A stretch of 64,000 nucleotides of DNA, taken from NCBI RefSeq assembly GCF_051414135.1, contig NZ_JBLKOA010000001.1, positions 124,001 to 188,000 on the forward strand, in the 5' to 3' direction. Under the pieces are notes generated by a model that did no database searches, was not told the origin of the DNA, and saw only the letters and a program-made list of their open reading frames with translations. This stretch comes from Halovenus halobia. GTDB taxonomy: Archaea; Halobacteriota; Halobacteria; Halobacteriales; Haloarculaceae. Shown here in pieces: positions 1 to 8,358 of the stretch. The first letter of the stretch is position 1, and each line of letters starts with the position of its first letter. A program made the position numbers and the translations under genes.

Positions 1-211
1 GCGCTCGCTGTCCCAGCCAGTCGACGCCAAGGTCTGGGTGCCGATCATCAACCGCAAACAGGGACAGGTTATCGACGTCCGCTCTGACGAGATTCAGGTC
101 ATGGACCTGGAAACCTACGACAACTTCGTGATGAAAGCCGGCGACGAAGGGCTGGCCGCTGACGACGAAATCGAGTTCCTCGAATTCGAGGGCCAGCGAA
201 AGATCGTCTGA
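1..211 (+). CDS. eif5A: Translation factor aIF5A, C-terminal part (cut by window edge)
   Basis: Read from base 2, the frame gives 69 residues ending at TGA 209-211, including KVWVPIINRKQGQV and ETYDNFVMKAGD. This is the OB-fold C-terminal domain of archaeal IF5A, the ribosome-bound factor that relieves stalling. The N-terminal domain with the lysine that becomes hypusine lies outside the window. The stop codon overlaps the ATG of the agmatinase gene (TGATG), so the two are probably translationally coupled. The link fits established work showing that haloarchaeal hypusine formation draws on agmatine. Identification is from sequence pattern recognition. Confidence 0.93.
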   Translation, partial: RSLSQPVDAKVWVPIINRKQGQVIDVRSDEIQVMDLETYDNFVMKAGDEGLAADDEIEFLEFEGQRKIV

Positions 212-999
212 TGTTTCCAGGAGCGGCCGCCGACCGTGACGCGGCAGAGTACGCACTCGTCGGCGCGCCGCTTGACGCAACCACGAGTTTTCGACCGGGA
301 ACGCGGTTTGGCCCGCGAGAACTGCGCCACGCCGCCCGTCCATTCGAGGATTACGACCACCAGACTGAGACCAACTTCACCGACTGCGGAGTCTACGACC
401 ACGGCGATATCTATCCGTCCGACGATGTCGCCGAGTACCTCGATTTTCTCGCCAGCGCGCTTTCGGAGTTCGCCGACGACGGACTGCTACCACTCACCCT
501 TGGCGGCGAGCACACGGTCACTGTCGCCGGAGTTCGCGCACTCGACCCGGATATCTTCGTCTGTCTCGACGCCCACCTCGACCTCCGGGAATGGTATGCC
601 GGCAATCCGCTGAGCCACGCCACCGTTACCCGCCACGCTCTCGACGTAGCCGACGAGGCGATTATCCTCGGCGCACGCGCCGGCGCGAAAGCAGAGTGGG
701 ACCGGGCTGCGGGCGAGGACGTGACCGTCGTCCCGCCGGAGGCTGTGGCGGAGTGGGAGCCACCCGCCGGCGACGCTTACTTGAGCGTCGATATCGACGC
801 TGCCGACCCCGGATTCGCGCCGGGGACTGGTACGCCAGAGCCGTTCGGACTCGACCCAACAACGATGCGGTCGGTGGTTCGGGCCGTTGCACCCCAGGCA
901 ATTGGCTTCGATATCGTCGAAGTAAACGACCGTGACGACGGGCAAGCGGCCGCCCTGGGGGCGAAATTGCTCCGTGAGTTCGTGTATAATCACAACTGA
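211..999 (+). CDS. speB: Agmatinase-family ureohydrolase
   Basis: This 262-residue arginase-fold hydrolase carries the family's metal-binding motifs: LGGEHTVT, CLDAHLDL (Asp, His, Asp ligands) and SVDIDAADPGFAPGTGTPEP near residue 190. It would hydrolyse agmatine or a related guanidino group, releasing urea. The ATG overlaps the aIF5A stop by one base, which fixes the start. Given that neighbour, a role in making the aminobutyl group of hypusine (acting on agmatine or an agmatine-modified intermediate) is more likely than bulk polyamine catabolism. GGEH replaces the commoner GGDH. It is a distant paralogue of the ureohydrolase at 36164-37141, which sits in a transport operon and probably has a different substrate. 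Confidence 0.9.
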   Translation: MFPGAAADRDAAEYALVGAPLDATTSFRPGTRFGPRELRHAARPFEDYDHQTETNFTDCGVYDHGDIYPSDDVAEYLDFLASALSEFADDGLLPLTLGGEHTVTVAGVRALDPDIFVCLDAHLDLREWYAGNPLSHATVTRHALDVADEAIILGARAGAKAEWDRAAGEDVTVVPPEAVAEWEPPAGDAYLSVDIDAADPGFAPGTGTPEPFGLDPTTMRSVVRAVAPQAIGFDIVEVNDRDDGQAAALGAKLLREFVYNHN

Positions 1000-1020
1000 A
1001 AAACGGTCGCTGGCTTTTTG
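1000..1020 (+). terminator. T-run after speB
   Basis: A run of five A (999-1003) followed by a run of five T (1015-1019) lies just after the agmatinase stop and before the next gene at 1045. Archaeal RNA polymerase terminates at such T-runs. No long stem is visible. Confidence 0.4.
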
Positions 1021-1044
1021 CCCCGATGGAACAGTCGTAGCTGT

Positions 1045-2880
1045 ATGGACCATCTCTCATCGTGTTACTTCTGTGGGGCGGCGCTGGACGAGCCCCTGGG
1101 TGCGTATTCGCTCGACTCCGCGGGTGGAGGTCGACCAGTGACGCTCTGTGCGAGCTGTCGGCACAAACTCGACACCTTGCTCGAAGCCAACAACGTCGGT
1201 GCGACTGTTCCGGCGGACACTGACACGTCCAGCGAAACAGCTCCCGACGCCGAAGCTGCAGATGACACCACCTCGACTGACGCCCCCCCGGCAGAAGACG
1301 ACGCTGTGGAGTCGGCAATTTCTTCAGCCGAAGCGGAAGAAACCGACGATTCAGAATCTGAGCTGTCTACTGACGCTGATACTGAATCGACGACCGAGGA
1401 AACAACGCCCGATGAGAGCCAAGACAGCGAGTCAGAACTGCAAGCAGAGCCAGACGTTGACGAGGTGGTTGCAGAGCAGTCCTCGGAAGCTGACGAGGAG
1501 ACAGCTACGGAGGACTCTTCTGACACTGATGCCTTCGAAGAAACCTCGATTGCCCCCGGACGCGTGGCCGAACCCGGTCCCGAGCCAGTCACGACCGACC
1601 CAGACGAACTCCCCGACGACAAGGATGTGAACGAGGTTCCCGGCCTGGCTGTCGAGAAAGACGAAGACGAGGAGTCGACACTCAGCGACGAAATGGAACC
1701 AGACGTTCCCGACGAATTCGGCGAGTTTACCGACGACTCCGACGCAGATGAAGCGGACGAGCCGGATTCGGGTGACGAGGACGAGCAGTCTCTCGACGAG
1801 GAGTTGACGACCGAGACAGACGATGCTGTCGACCCGGTTGAAGCTGACGCAACTTTCGAAGACGATGCCGTGCTCGACGATACCGACAACAACAGCGACT
1901 TGGGCAGTGTCGAGGATATCGACACGACGCCAGTTGACGGAGAATCCGAGCGTGCCGATGATGACCTGCCAGCGAGCGACGATGCCAGTGAGTCTGCCCT
2001 GAACGACCCCGACGACAGCCACGATGACGCGTCGGACAGCGGCGTCGACCCGAGTATTCTCCAGGCTGACGAGATTGCGACTGGCAACGCTGACATCGAG
2101 GACGTCCTCGGTGACGACATCGACAGTCAGGCTGACAACGAGACTTCGCTGTTCGATGACGAACCGGACGCCGCAGACAGCAGCGCAGATACTGAGCCGG
2201 ACCCGAACGAGACGAGCGACGCAGATGAGTCCGTGATGGACGAGGAACCGTTCGATATTGGTCCCGATGAGTCACCCGAGATGGAGGCCGAACCCGACGA
2301 CGGCGGCTTCGACTTCGATAACAGTCTCGAGACCGAAGATGACGCTGACGATACCCTCCAGTCGGAGATGGAACCAGACATTCCCGAGGAGTTCAGCAGT
2401 ACTGCCGAGGAAATTGCCGACAGCCTGGAAGACGAAGCTGCGGATTCAGGAACAGAGGTGCCCGACGAGGAAGTTGCATTCGAGGAGTCTGACGACGACT
2501 CTCTCGACCAGCAGGTTGCGGACCCATCTCCAGAAGAGATCGCGTTCAACGAGTCCGAGTCTGAACCACTCGACGAATCGCAGTCTGAGCCAGACACTGT
2601 CGAAGAAACCAACGCTGAGGCACCGAGTGAGCCACCAGTCGAGGACTCGGATGATTCCGACCGCGAGCCGGACAATCGCCGTTCGATTTCAGCACTCGAG
2701 TACAACAAGGTGATGCGCCTGCTGCAGAACCGAGAGTTCCCCGTCGACCGGATGGAACTGCTCGCCGTCGCAGCGAGTACCTACGACCTCTCACAAGAAG
2801 ACTGTGAAGCGGTACTCGATATTGCGGTCGAACGTGGGCTTCTTGCCCAGGACGGTAACAAACTGGTGAAGCCAGACTGA
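1045..2880 (+). CDS. Acidic zinc-finger protein with long disordered linker
   Basis: The protein has 611 residues from the ATG at 1045; an in-frame ATG at 1018 would add nine poorly conserved-looking residues. Three parts are visible. Residues 1-50 hold a four-cysteine zinc site (CYFCGA and CASCRHK). About 490 residues follow that are almost entirely Asp, Glu, Ser and Thr, with imperfect repeats around EMEPDVPDEF and EMEPDIPEEF. The last 65 residues, starting near SISALEYNKVMRLL, look like a small helical or winged-helix domain. The middle is expected to be disordered even by haloarchaeal standards. The function is unknown. A tether joining a zinc finger to a nucleic-acid or protein-binding end is an inference. 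It is convergent with leuB, one base apart. Confidence 0.8.
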   Translation: MDHLSSCYFCGAALDEPLGAYSLDSAGGGRPVTLCASCRHKLDTLLEANNVGATVPADTDTSSETAPDAEAADDTTSTDAPPAEDDAVESAISSAEAEETDDSESELSTDADTESTTEETTPDESQDSESELQAEPDVDEVVAEQSSEADEETATEDSSDTDAFEETSIAPGRVAEPGPEPVTTDPDELPDDKDVNEVPGLAVEKDEDEESTLSDEMEPDVPDEFGEFTDDSDADEADEPDSGDEDEQSLDEELTTETDDAVDPVEADATFEDDAVLDDTDNNSDLGSVEDIDTTPVDGESERADDDLPASDDASESALNDPDDSHDDASDSGVDPSILQADEIATGNADIEDVLGDDIDSQADNETSLFDDEPDAADSSADTEPDPNETSDADESVMDEEPFDIGPDESPEMEAEPDDGGFDFDNSLETEDDADDTLQSEMEPDIPEEFSSTAEEIADSLEDEAADSGTEVPDEEVAFEESDDDSLDQQVADPSPEEIAFNESESEPLDESQSEPDTVEETNAEAPSEPPVEDSDDSDREPDNRRSISALEYNKVMRLLQNREFPVDRMELLAVAASTYDLSQEDCEAVLDIAVERGLLAQDGNKLVKPD

Positions 2881-2881
2881 G

Positions 2882-3862
2882 CTACAGCTCGTCGATAATC
2901 GCGTCGGTCATCTCGGTCGTCGACGCGGAGCCACCGAGGTCTGGCGTCTTCGGTCCTGAATCCAGCACACTCTCGACGGCCGTGCGGACCGCTGCTGCTT
3001 CGCCTGGATAGTCGAGGTGGTCGAGCAGCATCGCTGCCGAGAGAATCATCGCCGAAGGGTTTGCGACCTCTTCGCCGGCGATATCCGGCGCAGAGCCGTG
3101 CACTGGCTCGAATAGTGCGTTTTCCTCGCCGATGTTTGCGGAGGGAAGTAGCCCAAGCCCGCCGACCAGTCCGGCAGCGAGGTCAGAGAGCATGTCACCC
3201 GCGAGGTTTGGACAGATGACCACGCCGTAGTCCTCGGGCGTCATCGCGAGATGCATGGCGAGGGCGTCCATGAGAGCTGTATCGTACTCGGCGCTTCGCT
3301 GCTCACCAACCCGCTCGGCGACGTCGAGAAAGAGCCCATCAGTTTCCCGCATGACGTTTGCCTTGTGTGCGATAGTGATGTCGTCGTAATCGTTTCGTTT
3401 GGCGTACTCGAAGCCAAACTCGGCAATCTGCTCTGAGGCGTCTTCGGTGATGACACGGGTGAGCGTCCGCACGCCGTCGGTGATTTCGTCTTCGATGCCC
3501 GAGTAGACACCCTCGGTGTTCTCCCGGATGAAGACCATGTCAGTGTCGGGCTGGAGCGCGTCGAGTCCAGGATAGGCGCGGGCGGGACGGACGTTTGCGA
3601 ACGACCCGACAATGGACCGGAGTGGGAGAATGACATCCGCTGCCGTCTCGCCGGCCGCGCCGAACAGCGTCGCGTCGGCGTCGGCCGCAATCGCTGCTGT
3701 CTCCTCCGGGAGCGCGTCGCCGGTCTCTGCCTGTGTCTCGTCGCCGGCCTCGCCGTGGACGAACTCGAAGTGAACGTCCAGTTCTTCGAGCACATCGACC
3801 GCTGCGGGCGTCACTTCCTGACCGATCCCGTCGCCGGGAATCACCGCAATCTCGTGAGTCAT
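2882..3862 (-). CDS. leuB: 3-isopropylmalate dehydrogenase
   Basis: This 326-residue protein belongs to the isocitrate/isopropylmalate dehydrogenase family. It begins EIAVIPGDGIGQEV, has the substrate-binding arginines in NVRPARAYPG, the REN motif VFIRENTEGVYSG, and ends with the NAD-site motif FEPVHGSAPDIAG. It oxidises and decarboxylates 3-isopropylmalate in leucine synthesis. Isocitrate dehydrogenases are longer and isohomocitrate enzymes are not expected here, so LeuB is the best call given leuC and leuD beside it. It lies on the same strand as the leu/ilv operon but is separated from leuD by an opposite-strand CBS gene, so it needs its own promoter in the 111-bp gap at 3863-3973. Confidence 0.92.
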   Translation of the reverse strand: MTHEIAVIPGDGIGQEVTPAAVDVLEELDVHFEFVHGEAGDETQAETGDALPEETAAIAADADATLFGAAGETAADVILPLRSIVGSFANVRPARAYPGLDALQPDTDMVFIRENTEGVYSGIEDEITDGVRTLTRVITEDASEQIAEFGFEYAKRNDYDDITIAHKANVMRETDGLFLDVAERVGEQRSAEYDTALMDALAMHLAMTPEDYGVVICPNLAGDMLSDLAAGLVGGLGLLPSANIGEENALFEPVHGSAPDIAGEEVANPSAMILSAAMLLDHLDYPGEAAAVRTAVESVLDSGPKTPDLGGSASTTEMTDAIIDEL

Positions 3863-3973
3863 GCCCGTACTTGTAGGTGGTGCGGAAAAGAGGGTGTCGA
3901 TAGCCGTCGCTGGCCGAGCAAAACGGTAACCAAAACCGATACCACTTAGGAGCCTGGAATATAAGGAATATTC

Positions 3974-4408
3974 ATGGAAGACATCTTCGTCGGACGCCTC
4001 ATGTCCCCAGACGTCGTCACAGTGACGCCCGAAGACAGCGTTGAGTTTGCGGCAGAACTGCTCCGGGACAAGACCATCGGCTCAGTGGTTGTCGTGGACG
4101 AGGACGAGCAACTACGCGGCATCCTGACGAGTACTGATTTCGTTCACATCGTCGCCGAAAACGACCCCAAAGACGAGAGTACCGTCCGCGATTACATGAC
4201 GAGCGATGTCGTCACCGTCGGCGCACAGGACTCGATTCAGGAGGCTGCCGACCAGTTGATTACCTACGGCATCCACCATCTCCCGGTCGTCGACAACGAC
4301 AATCATGTCATTGGGATGCTCTCGACGACTGACCTGGCAGCGTATCTCTCTGGGGTCGAAGACCCAACACCGACCTACACAGAAACGACTCAGACCGGCT
4401 CTTCGTAA
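3974..4408 (+). CDS. Two-CBS-domain protein
   Basis: The 144 residues form a CBS pair: the first domain covers about residues 1-62 (MSPDVVTVTPEDSVEFAAEL, RGILTSTDFVH) and the second about 70-133 (MTSDVVTVGAQDSIQEAA, VIGMLSTTDLAAYL). Stand-alone CBS pairs bind adenine nucleotides or S-adenosylmethionine and act as regulatory modules. The ligand and partner here are unknown. It sits between leuD and leuB on the opposite strand, so it interrupts the leucine gene set. No effector domain is present. Confidence 0.9.
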   Translation: MEDIFVGRLMSPDVVTVTPEDSVEFAAELLRDKTIGSVVVVDEDEQLRGILTSTDFVHIVAENDPKDESTVRDYMTSDVVTVGAQDSIQEAADQLITYGIHHLPVVDNDNHVIGMLSTTDLAAYLSGVEDPTPTYTETTQTGSS

Positions 4409-4440
4409 CTCGGCTCACCGCGCAAAAATCAGTTCGCCGC

Positions 4441-5043
4441 TTAGACTTCTTCGACGTACGGAAGCTCCGCTGCCGTTTGCTCGACTTTCGAGAGATTCGA
4501 GTACATGAGCTGTGTCGTGTCCCAGATGCCGTCGACGAGCGCCTCTTTCATCGCGTCGTCGATGTTCCCGTGGATAACAGTGTCGCCGTAGGTGACCGTC
4601 TCTTCCTCGACGTCGATTTCGATGTCGGCGTCGGGGTTGGCTTCGATCCACTCCTGCAGGGCTGTCACATCCTCGTGAGAGGCCGTCAAAGCCGGGATGC
4701 CCAGAGACTTGCAGTTGTCGCGGAAAATCTCGGCGAAAGACTCGCCGACAACGCCGTCGACGCCCCAGCGCATCATGGCCTGTGGCGCGTGTTCACGCGA
4801 GGAGCCACAGCCGAAGTTCTGGTTGACGACTGCAATCGAGGCCCCCTCGAAGCGGTTGAGCGGGTGGTCGTTGAATTCGCCGTCCTCGTCACGCCGAGCG
4901 TCGTAAAAGAGGTAATCCGCCATGTTGTCGAACGTTACCTCTTTCATGAACCGCGCGGGCAGAATCTGGTCCGTGTCGACGTCATCGCCTGGAATCGGCA
5001 CGCCGGTGCCACCGACCTCGGTGATGTGGGCTTCGTCAGCCAT
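4441..5043 (-). CDS. leuD: 3-isopropylmalate dehydratase small subunit
   Basis: The 200-residue aconitase swivel-domain subunit starts at the ATG at 5043, giving VPIPGDDVDTDQILPARF at its N terminus and the active-site loop NFGCGSSREHAP in the middle. With LeuC it isomerises 2-isopropylmalate to 3-isopropylmalate. The start codon shares one base with the leuC stop (TGATG), so it is the last cistron of the ilvB-N-C-leuC-D operon. A longer in-frame reading to 5295 only covers leuC antiparallel codons and has no family similarity. Confidence 0.95.
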   Translation of the reverse strand: MADEAHITEVGGTGVPIPGDDVDTDQILPARFMKEVTFDNMADYLFYDARRDEDGEFNDHPLNRFEGASIAVVNQNFGCGSSREHAPQAMMRWGVDGVVGESFAEIFRDNCKSLGIPALTASHEDVTALQEWIEANPDADIEIDVEEETVTYGDTVIHGNIDDAMKEALVDGIWDTTQLMYSNLSKVEQTAAELPYVEEV

Positions 5044-6506
5044 CAGTCTGCCACCTCCTCGACATCGGTTGCACTCACTGTCTGCACGTCGTCCTCGAAG
5101 AACCGACGAGCGTCGGTCACCTCGCCTTCGACTGCCGCCGCGGCGACCATCGCCGGACTCATCAGGACGGTTCGACCCTCCTTCGAGCCCTGTCGACCGA
5201 TGAAGTTGCGGTTCGACGACGAGGCACAGACTTCGTCTCCTTCGAGGGAATCCTCGTTCATCGCCAGACACATCGAACAGCCAGCACGTCGCCACTGGAA
5301 GCCAGCCTCGATGAACGTCTCGTCGATGCCGCGGGCTTCACACTCCTTGCGGACCGTCTCCGACCCGGGGACTGCGAGCGCGCGAACGTCATCAGCGATG
5401 GTGTTGTTTTCGAGAATCTTCGCAGCGACCTCGAAGTCTGATACCCGCCCGTTCGTACAGGTACCCAGGAAGGCAACATCGACATCGTAGCCGAGCATCG
5501 AGTCGCCCGGTTCCAGGTCCATGTGTTCGAGTGCACGTTCGGCGGCCTCCTGGTCCGACCGGGCCTCGAACGAGTCTGGCTCGGGAATCGGCTCGGAGAC
5601 TTCGATGACCTGTCCGGGGTTGATTCCCCAGGTCACGAGCGGATCGACGTCGTCCATATTGATGGTCACGACATCGTCGTACTCGGCGTCCTCGTCGGAC
5701 TTGATGGATTCCCAGTACTCTTTGCGCTCCTCGAACTCGTCGCCATCAGGGACGTACTCCCGGCCCTTCAGGTATTCGTAGGTGGTGTCGTCGGGGTTGA
5801 TGTAGCCCGCGCGAGCGCCGCCCTCGATGGACATGTTACAGATGGCGAGTCGGCCCTCCATATCCAGTTCCTCGATAGCGGGACCGCCGTACTCGTAGAC
5901 GTGGCCGACGCCGCCGTCGACACCCAGTTCCTGGATGATTTTGAGGATGATGTCTTTCGCGTAGACGCCCTCGCCGAGGCTTCCCTCGACGTTGATTCGT
6001 CGAACCTTCTGCTTGTCGGCGGCGATACAGCCAGTCGCGAGGATATCGCGGATCTGGCTGGTGCCGACGCCAACGCCAATCGAACCGAACGCACCGTGCG
6101 TTGCGGTGTGTGAGTCACCACAGGCAACGGTCATCCCGGGCTGAGAGAGGCCGAGTTCCGGCGCGACGACGTGGGTGATCCCCTGCTGGCCCGACTCGAA
6201 GCCGAAGAAGGTGATTCCGTTGTCGGTGACGTTGCGTTCGAGCGCCGAGAGCATGTTCTCGGCTTCGTCGTCCGCAAGCGGGCGGTTGCGCTTCTCGGCC
6301 TCGGTTGGCGCGATGTGGTCGGTCGTCGCGTAGTTTCGCTCGGGGAAGGCAACGTCGATGCCGCGTTCTTCGAGCATCGCAAAGGCCTGCGGACTCGTCA
6401 CCTCGTGGATGAGGTGGAGGCCGATGAATAGCTGGTCCTGTCCGTTCGGCAGCTCGGTCACCTTGTGTTTCTCCCAGACCTTGTCGTACAGTGTGTTTTG
6501 GCTCAT
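5043..6506 (-). CDS. leuC: 3-isopropylmalate dehydratase large subunit
   Basis: The 487-residue aconitase-family subunit starts at MSQNTLYDKVWEKHKV (ATG 6506). It has the HLIHEVTSPQAF substrate region, the DSHTATHGAFG motif, and the three iron-sulfur cysteines: FLGTCTNGR, then the CSMC pair in RRAGCSMCLAMN. It forms the dehydratase with LeuD. The ATG overlaps the stop of the upstream 66-residue gene by four bases (ATGA), and its own stop overlaps the leuD start. The frame stays open upstream to 6899, but that part overlaps ilvC and is not protein-like. Confidence 0.96.
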   Translation of the reverse strand: MSQNTLYDKVWEKHKVTELPNGQDQLFIGLHLIHEVTSPQAFAMLEERGIDVAFPERNYATTDHIAPTEAEKRNRPLADDEAENMLSALERNVTDNGITFFGFESGQQGITHVVAPELGLSQPGMTVACGDSHTATHGAFGSIGVGVGTSQIRDILATGCIAADKQKVRRINVEGSLGEGVYAKDIILKIIQELGVDGGVGHVYEYGGPAIEELDMEGRLAICNMSIEGGARAGYINPDDTTYEYLKGREYVPDGDEFEERKEYWESIKSDEDAEYDDVVTINMDDVDPLVTWGINPGQVIEVSEPIPEPDSFEARSDQEAAERALEHMDLEPGDSMLGYDVDVAFLGTCTNGRVSDFEVAAKILENNTIADDVRALAVPGSETVRKECEARGIDETFIEAGFQWRRAGCSMCLAMNEDSLEGDEVCASSSNRNFIGRQGSKEGRTVLMSPAMVAAAAVEGEVTDARRFFEDDVQTVSATDVEEVAD

Positions 6507-6703
6507 ACTGACCTCTCGCGTCCTTCTGTGCCGCGCTCGAAGGCGCGGTCTGCGCCCTCGGCGTTGTCGTGGTCGACATCTTTCATCGTCTCTTCGTCGG
6601 CCTCGTGGCCGCCGTCGGCGGCGATCTCCTCGGTCGCGTAGTAGTTCCGCCCGAATGCTGTCCCTGTGTGTGGATGTGTGTGGTCGATATCTTGCATCTT
6701 CAT
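6503..6703 (-). CDS. 66-residue protein between ilvC and leuC
   Basis: This small acidic, His-rich protein (HTHPHTGTAFGRNYYATEE near the N terminus, then an Asp/Glu/His-rich tail) fits exactly between two large genes. Its ATG overlaps the ilvC stop by four bases and its stop overlaps the leuC ATG by four bases, both as ATGA. That double coupling is strong evidence that it is translated and that its dose is tied to the pathway enzymes. An in-frame ATG six bases further in is an alternative start. I do not recognise the family. There is no signal peptide or membrane segment. The His cluster suggests metal binding, which is inference. Confidence 0.82.
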   Translation of the reverse strand: MKMQDIDHTHPHTGTAFGRNYYATEEIAADGGHEADEETMKDVDHDNAEGADRAFERGTEGRERSV

Positions 6704-7698
6704 TGCTGGTCACCCCACTCGAAGAGGTCGCGCAGTCGTTCGCCGACTTCCTCGATCTGGTGGTTCTGTTCTGCGCTGCGATACTGCTTGTAGGCCGGCC
6801 GGTGGGCCTGGTTCTCGGAAATCCACTCGCGGGCGAACTCACCGTTCTGGACGCCCTCGAGGATCTCTTCCATTCCTTCGCGGTCGATGACCTCTTCACC
6901 TCGCGTCAAGCCACCGTACTCCGCGGTGTCAGACACTGAATCCCACATCTCCATGTGGCCGCCTTCGTACATCAGGTCGACAATCAGCTTGAGTTCGTTC
7001 AGGCACTCGAAGTAGGCCATCTCCGGCGAGTAGCCCGCGTCGACGAGCGTCTCGAAGCCAACTTTGACCATCTCGGTGACGCCGCCACAGAGGACGGCCT
7101 GCTCGCCGAAGAGGTCGGTTTCGGTCTCCTCGCGGAAGGTCGTCTCGATGACGCCTGCTCGCGTGCAGCCAATTGCTTGCGCGTAGGCCAGTCCTTCCTC
7201 GTGGGCCTGTCCGGTGGCGTTCTGGTAGACCGCGAGCAGTCCCGGCGTGCCCTCACCGCGCTTGTACGTTCGCCGGACGAGGTGGCCCGGTGACTTCGGC
7301 GCGACCATCGTCACGTCGACGCCTGCTGGCGGTTCGATCTGGCCGTAGTGGATGTTGAATCCGTGTGCGAACTGCAGCGTGTCGCCCTCGTCCAGTCCGT
7401 CCTTGATTGCCTCGTAGACGGCAGGCTGGACGGTGTCGGGGATGAGCATGACAACGGTGTCGGCCTGATCAGCCGCCGCGTCGGGCGTTGCGACGTCGAG
7501 CCCATCGGCTTCGACCTCCGCACGCGAGGACGACCCCTCACGAAGGCCAACAACGACATCGACACCGCTGTCGTCGAGATTCTGTGCGTGGGCGTGGCCC
7601 TGGCTTCCGTAGCCAAGCACTGCAACTGTCTTGTCTTCGATGTACGATTCCTCGGCGTCGTCGTCGTAGTACACTGTCGTCGTAAACTCGTCTGTCAT
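6700..7698 (-). CDS. ilvC: Ketol-acid reductoisomerase
   Basis: The 332-residue class I (short) enzyme has the Rossmann fingerprint VLGYGSQGHAHAQNL near residue 30, PKSPGHLVRRTY, and the C-terminal knotted domain with the metal ligands in ETETDLFGEQ and FECLNELKLIVDLMYEGG. It converts acetolactate or acetohydroxybutyrate to the dihydroxy acid with NAD(P)H and magnesium. It starts three bases after the ilvN stop and overlaps the following small gene by four bases, so it is co-transcribed with both. Confidence 0.97.
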   Translation of the reverse strand: MTDEFTTTVYYDDDAEESYIEDKTVAVLGYGSQGHAHAQNLDDSGVDVVVGLREGSSSRAEVEADGLDVATPDAAADQADTVVMLIPDTVQPAVYEAIKDGLDEGDTLQFAHGFNIHYGQIEPPAGVDVTMVAPKSPGHLVRRTYKRGEGTPGLLAVYQNATGQAHEEGLAYAQAIGCTRAGVIETTFREETETDLFGEQAVLCGGVTEMVKVGFETLVDAGYSPEMAYFECLNELKLIVDLMYEGGHMEMWDSVSDTAEYGGLTRGEEVIDREGMEEILEGVQNGEFAREWISENQAHRPAYKQYRSAEQNHQIEEVGERLRDLFEWGDQQ

Positions 7699-7701
7699 GA
7701 T

Positions 7702-8358
7702 TCAGTCGTCTGCCTCCTCGGTTTCGACCTGTGCCTCTGTCGGTGCCTGATTCGGCCGTGAGACCTGTGCTGTCGGGGCTTCACCGCGCGCGATGGCGGC
7801 GTAACCTGTCCGGGCAACCTCACGAATGCCGAACTGGTCGTAGGCGTCGATCGCGTCGTCGATTTTCTGCTCGTTGCCGGTGATTTCGATTGTAATTGTC
7901 CGCGGGCCGGCGTCTAGCGTCTGGCCGTCGTACATGTCGGTGATGGCGTTGACCTTGTCCGGTTCGCGGCCGTTGACCTTCACGATGACCAGTTCGCGCT
8001 GGACGGCGTCGTGGTCGAGTTCTCGCACCGAAATCACGGGAATGAGCTTTTCGAGCTGTTTTTTCGCCTGGTCGACACCGGGCCGTGGCTCCTCGATGAC
8101 GATTGTCATCCGCGCCAAATCGTCGTCCACAGTCGTGCCGACCGTCAGTGATTCGATATTGAACTGTCGGCGACTGAAGAGCCCTGACACCTCTGCGAGG
8201 ACGCCGGGTTCGTGTTTCACCAGCGCCGACAATACCGCTCGCCGTGGTGGGTGTTCTGCCGTTGTCTCGGGGTCGATTCTGATTCCCTGACTGTTTCGCC
8301 GTCCCTCCGGATGCATCCGTTCGTCCGGGCCGGGACCGGGGAGTTCGCCTTTGGTCAT
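7702..8358 (-). CDS. ilvN: Acetolactate synthase regulatory subunit
   Basis: The 218-residue protein has an ACT domain at about residues 38-115 (LSALVKHEPGVLAEVSGLFSRR, IESLTVG) followed by the ALS small-subunit C-terminal domain (ELVIVKVNG, GPRTITIEITG). It binds valine or other branched-chain products and activates the IlvB subunit. Family members are about 160-180 residues; this one has about 35 extra residues at each end, the C-terminal one being low in complexity. Its ATG overlaps the ilvB stop (ATGA). Confidence 0.94.
   Translation of the reverse strand: MTKGELPGPGPDERMHPEGRRNSQGIRIDPETTAEHPPRRAVLSALVKHEPGVLAEVSGLFSRRQFNIESLTVGTTVDDDLARMTIVIEEPRPGVDQAKKQLEKLIPVISVRELDHDAVQRELVIVKVNGREPDKVNAITDMYDGQTLDAGPRTITIEITGNEQKIDDAIDAYDQFGIREVARTGYAAIARGEAPTAQVSRPNQAPTEAQVETEEADD

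Noticed and set aside
1065..2120. Minus-strand 351-residue frame opposite the acidic protein
   Set aside because: It is nearly all Ser and is the mirror of Asp/Glu codons on the plus strand; no domain or start signal.
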